A stretch of 64,000 nucleotides of DNA, taken from assembly GCA_934667845.1 (NCBI GenBank), contig CAKUMQ010000005.1, positions 1 through 64,000 on the forward strand, read 5' to 3'. The position numbers and the translations under genes were made by a program. Below, piece by piece: positions 58,909 through 64,000 of this stretch. The notes under the pieces were generated by a model that saw only the letters and a list, made by a program, of their open reading frames with translations, had not been told where the DNA came from and searched no databases. How positions within the stretch are numbered: the first letter of the stretch is position 1; every line of letters begins with the position of its first letter. The stretch is from an uncultured Eubacteriales bacterium. Lineage in GTDB: Bacteria; Bacillota; Clostridia; Oscillospirales; Acutalibacteraceae.

Positions 58909-60962
58909 TGGGAAATAACCTCCTTGGATCTTTTGGTTTTGACGATCAGCCGGTCAAACAGGTACAACAGTCCCGGCAGGACGAACAGCACGATAGCCAG
59001 CGAGCAGAGCGTACCCTTGCCGAGAAAGTAGCCGAGCTGCGAGAGCAGCCCGTGCGTCGAGAAGATGCCGAGCAGGAAGCCCACCACCGTCAGCACGCTT
59101 GCCGAGGTCAGCACAGACACCGAAACGGCGGAGATCGTCTGCACGACAGCTTGTTTTTTGGCGTAGGTCTGCCGCATCTCCTTGTAGCGGTCGGTAAACA
59201 GAATGGCGTAGTCCACCGTTGCGCCCAGCTGAATGGAGCTGATGATGAGATAAGCGATGTAGAAAATGACCTGATCCGTAAAATACGGGATGGACAGATT
59301 GATCCAGATTGCGGTCTCGATGGAGAGCACGAGGATCACGGGCACGATCAGCGATTTCATCGTGAGCAGCAGGACGAGGAACACTGCGCCGATGGCGACG
59401 AGATTGACCTTCACCATATCGGCAGTTACGGTGTCCATCAGATCATAGGTGGACACGCCCTCGCCCGCCAGATACCATGTGCCGGGATAATACGCTTCGG
59501 CGGTATCGAGTACAGTCTCCACAAGGGAAAACGTCCCCTCGCCCTCATAGGCGGCGTCCAATGTCAGCACCATGCGGGTGTAGTGCTCGCTGTTCAGCTT
59601 GGCAAGCGTGCCGCTGTCTAAGTATTGCTCCGGAATCGTCTCGCCGACGGTATCCACATAGGACAGGATGCTTTTCACCTGCGGGATCTTATGCAGCGCT
59701 TCCGACAGCTCTGCCTGCGTGGCGGTGCTGTCCTTCGGCACCATCAGTACATAGGTGTCCTGCTTGCCGAAAGTGTCCTCGATCTTCTCGGTATCCGCAC
59801 CAAGCTGGGTGGCGCTGCCGAAGATGTGGGACGCGCCGTAATAAAAGCGGTTGGCATTAGACGCCAGATAGCAGGGGACGATCAGGATGGCGAACACAAT
59901 GACCATGGGCATCATCACATGGCTGACGAATTTCCCGAAGCCTTCAAAGGACGGCATCAGCGAGCGGTGCTGTGTTTTGTCAATGAGCCTGTAGGCGCGC
60001 AGGATCAGCGCGGGCATAAAGGTGAACACCGTGATCAGGCTGAGCGCCACGCCCTTGGCGAGCGCAAGACCGAGGTCGGGACCGATCTGAAACTGCATCA
60101 GGCACAGTGCCAGAAAGCCGATGACCGTCGTCAGACCGCTGGACAGAATGGAGGTTGTGGACATGGTAAGCGCCTGCACCATCGCCTCTTTGGGGTCGGC
60201 AGTCGTCTGTCGGCACTCCGCAAAGCGGTGCAGCAGGAAAACGGAATAGTCCAGCGACACCGCCAGCTGCAAAATATTGCCTGCCGCGTTGGTCACAAAG
60301 GAGATCTCGCCGAACATCAGGTTGCTGCCCGCATTGATGATGACCGCCACGCCAAGCCCCGCGAGCACCAAAAACGGCTCGGCAAAGGAGGTCGTTGTGA
60401 GGATCAGCACCAACAGCACAAAGGCCACGGCGATAACGGCGATGGTAGAGATCTCGCTGACCGTGCTGGTGGTCGCCACTGCCGTCGAAACGGCGCTGCC
60501 GGTCATGGCGTTGTCCTCGCCGATGATCTCCCGGATCGCACTGACGGCGTCAATGCGTTTGTCCTCGTCGATGGTCACGGAAAACAGGGCATTGCCGTCC
60601 TTGTAATAGCTCTCCACCGTATCGGCATCCAGAGTCTCCAGCGGAACGGTCACGCTTGCGACATCGTCCAGCCAGGTCACATCGGTCACGCCGTCTACGG
60701 CAAGCAGCTTTTCTTTGTATTCCAGCGCTTCCGAAACGGACACGCCCCGCACCATGACCCGCGCATTCGGGATGCCGCCGTCGTACTCCTGCTCCATCCG
60801 GTCAAGCGCCACCGTAGAAGCACTCTCCGGCGGCAGATAGTCGTTCATGTCATAGTTGACCGCCACGAACTGCCGGCAGACCGCACAGACGGCAAACAGG
60901 ATCAGAAAAACGGCAATGATCAGTTTTTGATGGTTCACGATGTGCCTATAGAATTTCGTCAT
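58905..60962 (-). CDS. MMPL/RND-family transporter (685 aa)
   Basis: Two six-helix halves each with a large extracellular loop: first helix LIIAVFLILFAVCAVC, central RND-like helices (e.g. LAVSLDYSVFLLHRFAE and LGATVDYAILFTDRYKE, the latter two carrying the conserved DY pair of the MMPL proton relay). MMPL proteins export lipids, peptides or small molecules. The ATG at 60962 follows GAGAGGAG and overlaps the small protein gene by 17 bases. Between the TetR regulator and the YhgE-like gene it forms a typical drug- or lipid-export operon. Confidence 0.9.
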   Translation of the reverse strand: MTKFYRHIVNHQKLIIAVFLILFAVCAVCRQFVAVNYDMNDYLPPESASTVALDRMEQEYDGGIPNARVMVRGVSVSEALEYKEKLLAVDGVTDVTWLDDVASVTVPLETLDADTVESYYKDGNALFSVTIDEDKRIDAVSAIREIIGEDNAMTGSAVSTAVATTSTVSEISTIAVIAVAFVLLVLILTTTSFAEPFLVLAGLGVAVIINAGSNLMFGEISFVTNAAGNILQLAVSLDYSVFLLHRFAECRQTTADPKEAMVQALTMSTTSILSSGLTTVIGFLALCLMQFQIGPDLGLALAKGVALSLITVFTFMPALILRAYRLIDKTQHRSLMPSFEGFGKFVSHVMMPMVIVFAILIVPCYLASNANRFYYGASHIFGSATQLGADTEKIEDTFGKQDTYVLMVPKDSTATQAELSEALHKIPQVKSILSYVDTVGETIPEQYLDSGTLAKLNSEHYTRMVLTLDAAYEGEGTFSLVETVLDTAEAYYPGTWYLAGEGVSTYDLMDTVTADMVKVNLVAIGAVFLVLLLTMKSLIVPVILVLSIETAIWINLSIPYFTDQVIFYIAYLIISSIQLGATVDYAILFTDRYKEMRQTYAKKQAVVQTISAVSVSVLTSASVLTVVGFLLGIFSTHGLLSQLGYFLGKGTLCSLAIVLFVLPGLLYLFDRLIVKTKRSKEVISQ

Positions 60963-61263
60963 TAGTGATAAGCTCCTCTCCGGAGACCGGATAACAGGCA
61001 CCGGCGTCCGTTTTCAGATTTAACAGGATATGGCGTCCGCTGACCATCCCCGTCGCCGTATAATGCGTGGTGCTGATCAGCGTGCGGAACGTGCCGGAAA
61101 GCGTGAACCGCCCGTCTCCCGAAAGCGTTCCCGAGAACCGGTTTTTCTCATCCATCACGTTCAGCCAGCCGTCAACACATCCCTCCGCCTCACGGATCAC
61201 CATGGTTCCGTTCCGGGCGCCAAGCGGCGCATTCAGGCAGATCCGGTAATGCTTTTCGCTCAT
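60946..61263 (-). CDS. small beta-rich hypothetical protein (105 aa)
   Basis: Short soluble protein with a strongly beta pattern (DGWLNVMDEKNRFSGTLSGDGRFTLSGTFRTLISTTHYTATGMVSGRHILLNL), with no signal peptide and no recognised family. AAGGAG precedes the ATG at 61263. It is the first gene of the MMPL operon, divergent from tetR. It may be a cytoplasmic accessory protein; unknown. Confidence 0.65.
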   Translation of the reverse strand: MSEKHYRICLNAPLGARNGTMVIREAEGCVDGWLNVMDEKNRFSGTLSGDGRFTLSGTFRTLISTTHYTATGMVSGRHILLNLKTDAGACYPVSGEELITNDEIL

Positions 61264-61404
61264 GTTTCCGCTCCTTTCCTTGATCTCGGGCGCCAGTATA
61301 CCCAAAAAGCGGGGCGGATAAAACGGTCAAACAGGGGGGATTTAGGGAAAAACGGGGCAAAACGGCACACATTGGGGGACAAATACGGCTTGCCGCCCAT
61401 TTAC

Positions 61405-61418
61405 CGGACAAATGTCCG
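61405..61418. promoter_or_regulatory. TetR operator-like palindrome 1
   Basis: CGGACA-AA-TGTCCG, a perfect 6+6 inverted repeat in the divergent promoter region of tetR and the MMPL operon. Confidence 0.65.
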
Positions 61419-61428
61419 TCATTGACCG

Positions 61429-61457
61429 TTGCATGATTTGCCGGACACATGTATAAT
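61429..61457 (+). promoter_or_regulatory. sigma-A promoter of the tetR gene
   Basis: TTGCAT (61,429-61,434), 17-base spacer, TATAAT (61,452-61,457), about 25 bases before the ATG. It overlaps the second operator-like site, which fits auto-repression. Confidence 0.85.
61442..61455. promoter_or_regulatory. TetR operator-like site 2 (imperfect)
   Basis: CGGACA-CA-TGTATA: the same left half-site as the palindrome at 61,405 with a partly matching right half, covering the -10 region of the tetR promoter. Confidence 0.5.
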
Positions 61458-61481
61458 AAACGCGAAGGAGGGATAAAGCCC

Positions 61482-62060
61482 ATGAAACACGAGGTCACGA
61501 CCTTAAACACCAAACGGACGCTTGCCGCGTCACTGAAAACCTTTATGGGGAAAAAGCCGCTTTCTAAAATTACCGTCAGCGAGATCATTGCGGATTGCGG
61601 CGTCAACCGCAAGACCTTTTACTATCACTTTACGGATATCTACGCCCTGCTGAAATGGATGCTGGAGGAGGAAGCCATCGAGGTGGTCAAGCAGTTTGAC
61701 CTCCTTGTGGATTACCGCGAAGCCGTGCTGTTTGTGATGCACTATGTGCGGGAAAACAAGCATCTTTTATGCTGCGCCTATGACAGCATGGGCAGAGACG
61801 AGATGAAGCGCTTTTTCTATGCGGATTTTATCGGCATCACGCGGAAAGTCGTTCAGAACGCCGAGCAGCAGCTCGGCATCCGTGCGGAGGATAATTTCAA
61901 GGAATTCCTGGCGCACTTCTATACCGAAGCCGTCGCCGGACTGCTGATCGACGAATTTACCGATAAGGAAGGACACGACCCGGAAAAAGCGGCGGACTAT
62001 TTTGCGCTTATTTTGAAAAACTCCCTGCCGAGCGTGCTGGCGGGTGCCGGGAACTGCTGA
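61482..62060 (+). CDS. TetR/AcrR-family regulator (192 aa)
   Basis: N-terminal TetR HTH (about 8-55; LAASLKTFMGKKPLSKITVSEIIADCGVNRKTFYYHFTDIYALL) and a helical ligand domain of the DhaS/TetR_C_8 kind. The ATG at 61482 follows AAGGAGG. Divergent from the MMPL operon with shared palindromic sites; very likely its repressor, released by the transported compound or by membrane stress. Confidence 0.9.
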   Translation: MKHEVTTLNTKRTLAASLKTFMGKKPLSKITVSEIIADCGVNRKTFYYHFTDIYALLKWMLEEEAIEVVKQFDLLVDYREAVLFVMHYVRENKHLLCCAYDSMGRDEMKRFFYADFIGITRKVVQNAEQQLGIRAEDNFKEFLAHFYTEAVAGLLIDEFTDKEGHDPEKAADYFALILKNSLPSVLAGAGNC

Positions 62061-62085
62061 AAACAGACGGTTTCCTCAATAAAAA

Positions 62086-62124
62086 ACACAGCCTTCGGAA
62101 TTTCTCCGTCGGCTGTGTCTTTTT
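62086..62124 (+). terminator. terminator between tetR and the DUF4097 gene
   Basis: ACACAGCC (62,086-62,093) and GGCTGTGT (62,111-62,118) form an 8-bp stem with T-rich flanks on both strands; bidirectional between convergent genes. Confidence 0.75.
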
Positions 62125-62197
62125 CTGACCGGTCTTGCTGTTTCAGGCACGGAACGCGGCAGGGGTATATGGCTCCCGCTGCCGCCCGGCTCGGTTT

Positions 62198-63160
62198 TCA
62201 CTCTATTTCTATTTGAATATCGCCCGTAGTTGTTCTGATCTCGCATCTGCCGCCGGATGTCGCTTGGGGAACATTCACGCGTCCGGTACGGGTATCGGTA
62301 ATCAACACCTTATCCGTAAGCAGGCTGCCGGTCACATTGCCGGTAGTTGTGTTGACATACAGCTCGGCGGCATCGCAGCCGGTGAACCTCACATTCCCCG
62401 TGCTTCTCCCGACCGAAAGCCTTCCCGCGGCGATCACATGATAAAGGGTGATATCGCCGGTCGTTCCGTCCGAAGTTATGCTTCGGCAGGAAACGTCGGT
62501 TAAAGCGGCTTTGCCGGTCGATACGCCGACCGCAATTTCTCCCTGGCAGGTCACATCGGCAACCATGACCGTACCGGTGGCAACGGAAAGGTCAAGCGAA
62601 CCGGCGGAAATGCTCTCCACACGGATATCTCCCGTATTTGTTCTGATCCCGACCGCCTCCCGCGCGGCGGCAAAAAAGCGGACATTGCCTGTGCTCGCGG
62701 AAATATCGGCGCCTGCAAACGTGAAATCCTCAGGGATGTCCACATTCCCGGTGCTTTCGCGAATCGTCAGGGCGGCATATTCTGTGTCCGGAAGAAAAAC
62801 CGTGATCTTTGGCGAACCGAAGTGGAATCCGATATAGTCATACCAGGATCTCCGATTGCTGATCTTAACGGTAAGCGTGCCGTTTTCCACCGCGACCGAA
62901 TGCCGGGCGTTTTTCTCCTCGCGGCACTCCACCCGGCATTTTCCGTCGCCCGACAGGGCAAACACAATATCCGCGGTATCGGTCGTCAGAGATATATCGC
63001 CAAACGGCTCGCCGACCTCATATGTATTGGTCTCGTATTGAACCGTGGACAGCTTCGCAAGATCCCACCCAACCGTTGTCATAACGCCTGCAAAAAGAAC
63101 ACACCCGAACAGCACAAGCGAAGCTGCCGTAATAAGCCCTATCTTCGTTGTCCTTCTCAT
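62198..63160 (-). CDS. DUF4097-type beta-helix membrane protein (320 aa)
   Basis: N-terminal membrane helix (IGLITAASLVLFGCVLFAGVM), then a right-handed beta-helix-like domain made of repeated 'STGNVxF / TTGDIxV' strands (ESTGNVDI, ASTGNVRF, TNTGDIRV, VATGTVMV, VSTGKAAL, GTTGDITL, RSTGNVRF, TTTGNVTG, TRTGRVNV, TTTGDIQI). This is the DUF4097/DUF4098 family. ATG at 63160 after GGAGG; it overlaps the stop of the DUF1700 reading (TGATG). The triple PadR-DUF1700-DUF4097 is common in Firmicutes and linked to envelope stress control. Confidence 0.87.
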   Translation of the reverse strand: MRRTTKIGLITAASLVLFGCVLFAGVMTTVGWDLAKLSTVQYETNTYEVGEPFGDISLTTDTADIVFALSGDGKCRVECREEKNARHSVAVENGTLTVKISNRRSWYDYIGFHFGSPKITVFLPDTEYAALTIRESTGNVDIPEDFTFAGADISASTGNVRFFAAAREAVGIRTNTGDIRVESISAGSLDLSVATGTVMVADVTCQGEIAVGVSTGKAALTDVSCRSITSDGTTGDITLYHVIAAGRLSVGRSTGNVRFTGCDAAELYVNTTTGNVTGSLLTDKVLITDTRTGRVNVPQATSGGRCEIRTTTGDIQIEIE

Positions 63161-63758
63161 CACGCTTCCTCCTTTTTGATAAAGCTGTTTTTTAACCCCA
63201 CGGTCGTTTTTTTCGTCAGCCTCCAGATCCCCTTTGCCGTTTCCCGGCAGCCAAAGAACATAAATACCGAAAGCCCGGCGCAGACGATTCCCGCGGAAAG
63301 CAGAGCAAGCCCCGACACACCGCTGCCGCCCACGGCAAAGATCACACACATCGGTAACTGCCGGCGGCACAAACGGCAAGCGCAGCAAAAACCGCCCACA
63401 GGGACACGACCACTGCCCACAGGGACACATAAAGCGCAAAGATCACAGCGGCGGCGGCGATCCCCAGAGACAGCCACACCGGAGAGCCCAGCATCAAAAG
63501 CACGATCTCCCCCGCTTTCAGACGCCGCTTTTGCCGGATCCTTTCTTTCGCGATTCTGGCAAGGGGAATATCCGCTACGACCTGTCCGACGATCTCCTCC
63601 ACGGAACCTGCCGCCGCAACCGCTTCCTCCTCCGAAAGCCCTTCCTCCATCCTGTCGTCCAGCATTTCGCCGTAAAAAGTCAAACGCTCCTCAACATCCT
63701 CCTGCGGCAGACCGGATAAGCCTTTTTGCAGTCCGGCAAGAAATTCCTGTTTATTCAT
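63160..63758 (-). pseudogene. DUF1700 membrane protein, frameshifted
   Basis: The first part (63,758 to about 63,350) encodes the DUF1700 start MNKQEFLAGLQKGLSGLPQ, then ...GSVEEIVGQVVADIPLARI..., and helices up to SLWAVFAALAVCAAGS. That frame then stops at 63,342. The expected C-terminus (AVGGSGVSGLALLSAG..., GCRETAKGIWRLTKKT, KEEA) is intact in another frame from about 63,355 to 63,160. The shift is one missing base (or two extra) near 63,345-63,375. The start is taken at MNKQ (63,758); an ATG at 63,764 is also possible. Could be a real mutation, an assembly error or a frameshift signal; no good slippery heptamer is in frame. Confidence 0.8.
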
Positions 63759-63763
63759 CGCCA

Positions 63764-64000
63764 TTATCCCTCCTTCGTCACAAACCGGTAAATTGCCAGG
63801 ATCTCCTTCCATTCGTCCCTGAACTCCTCGATACGCCTGATTCCCTCTCCGGTGATATGGTAATACTTCCGCAGCCTGCCGCCGTGCTCCACCGTGCGGA
63901 CCGTCAGCATATTCGCCGTTTCCAGACGCTTTAAAATGGTGTACAGGGTCGATTCGGAAAGCTCAATATACGGCTTCATGTCCTTGATGATCTGATAGCC
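63764..64000 (-). CDS. PadR-family regulator, C-terminal part (runs off the window)
   Basis: Winged-helix block with LSESTLYTILKRLETANMLTVRTVEHGGRLRKYYHITGEG and a C-terminal helix, as in PadR regulators of DUF1700/DUF4097 clusters. The frame stays open to the last base, so the N-terminus lies beyond the window. Its TAA stop touches the next possible start (TAATG). Confidence 0.88.
   Translation of the reverse strand, partial: GYQIIKDMKPYIELSESTLYTILKRLETANMLTVRTVEHGGRLRKYYHITGEGIRRIEEFRDEWKEILAIYRFVTKEG

Noticed and set aside
63161..63439. N-terminal extension of the DUF4097 protein
   Set aside because: It overlaps the DUF1700 coding sequence in a third frame; the ATG at 63,160 has GGAGG and starts directly at the membrane helix.
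1..64000. CRISPR arrays, rRNA genes, prophage or intact insertion sequences
   Set aside because: No regularly spaced repeats, no rRNA-like stretches, and no transposase, integrase or phage structural gene was recognised.

Overview
The window looks like one contig of a Gram-positive, GC-rich (high-50s % by eye) member of the Clostridia, most likely a gut Oscillospirales/Ruminococcaceae-type bacterium. The reasons are the Firmicutes gene order rimP-nusA-rnpM-ylxQ-infB-rbfA-nrnA-truB-ribF, strong AGGAGG ribosome binding sites, sigma-A promoters with 17-bp spacers, lipoproteins and sortase-type surface proteins, and CUT1 sugar importers. No rRNA, CRISPR array, prophage or intact insertion sequence was seen.

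Region 1 (1-970): the 3' end of a zinc-ribbon protein gene and a small membrane-protein gene whose 3' end looks destroyed at about 893. Region 2 (about 970-31,340): a 30-kb, entirely minus-strand carbohydrate locus. In transcription order it holds an AraC regulator, a sortase-type surface protein with carbohydrate-binding-like repeats, a lipoprotein sugar-binding protein, an NHL-propeller membrane protein, a YIP1 membrane protein, a DUF5696-type lipoprotein, two CUT1 permeases, a giant binding protein fused to two CBM-like modules, two more permeases, a GH38 alpha-mannosidase, a lipoprotein GH76-like enzyme, two CE2/SGNH esterase lipoproteins, a GH99-like enzyme, a cytoplasmic GH76-like enzyme and a second GH38. 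Together they suggest a locus for an O-acetylated alpha-mannan or mannose-rich glycan: surface capture, deacetylation and endo-cleavage outside, import, then cytoplasmic trimming. No importer ATPase is present, so a shared one elsewhere would be needed.

Region 3 (31,480-40,590): the minus-strand nus/inf operon with a good promoter (40,559-40,587) and a bidirectional terminator (31,481-31,507). Its most unusual member is a RibF (FMN adenylyltransferase plus riboflavin kinase) fused to a HAD phosphatase. Region 4 (40,740-45,765): tRNA-Gly(GCC) with its own promoter and terminator, a brnQ transporter, and a SWIM-SNF2 helicase.

Region 5 (45,786-54,277): a four-gene minus-strand envelope operon (two lipoproteins, a zinc-ribbon membrane protein, a repeat protein), divergent from a double-HTH regulator. 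A MATE exporter follows, preceded by promoter-like and terminator-like sequences. Region 6 (54,293-62,124): a 1,011-aa sortase-type GLUG/InlB-repeat protein; then a MMPL transporter, a YhgE/Pip-like partner and a small beta-rich protein under a divergent TetR regulator with palindromic sites. Region 7 (62,198-64,000): a PadR / DUF1700 / DUF4097 cluster in which the DUF1700 gene is frameshifted and the PadR gene runs off the window.
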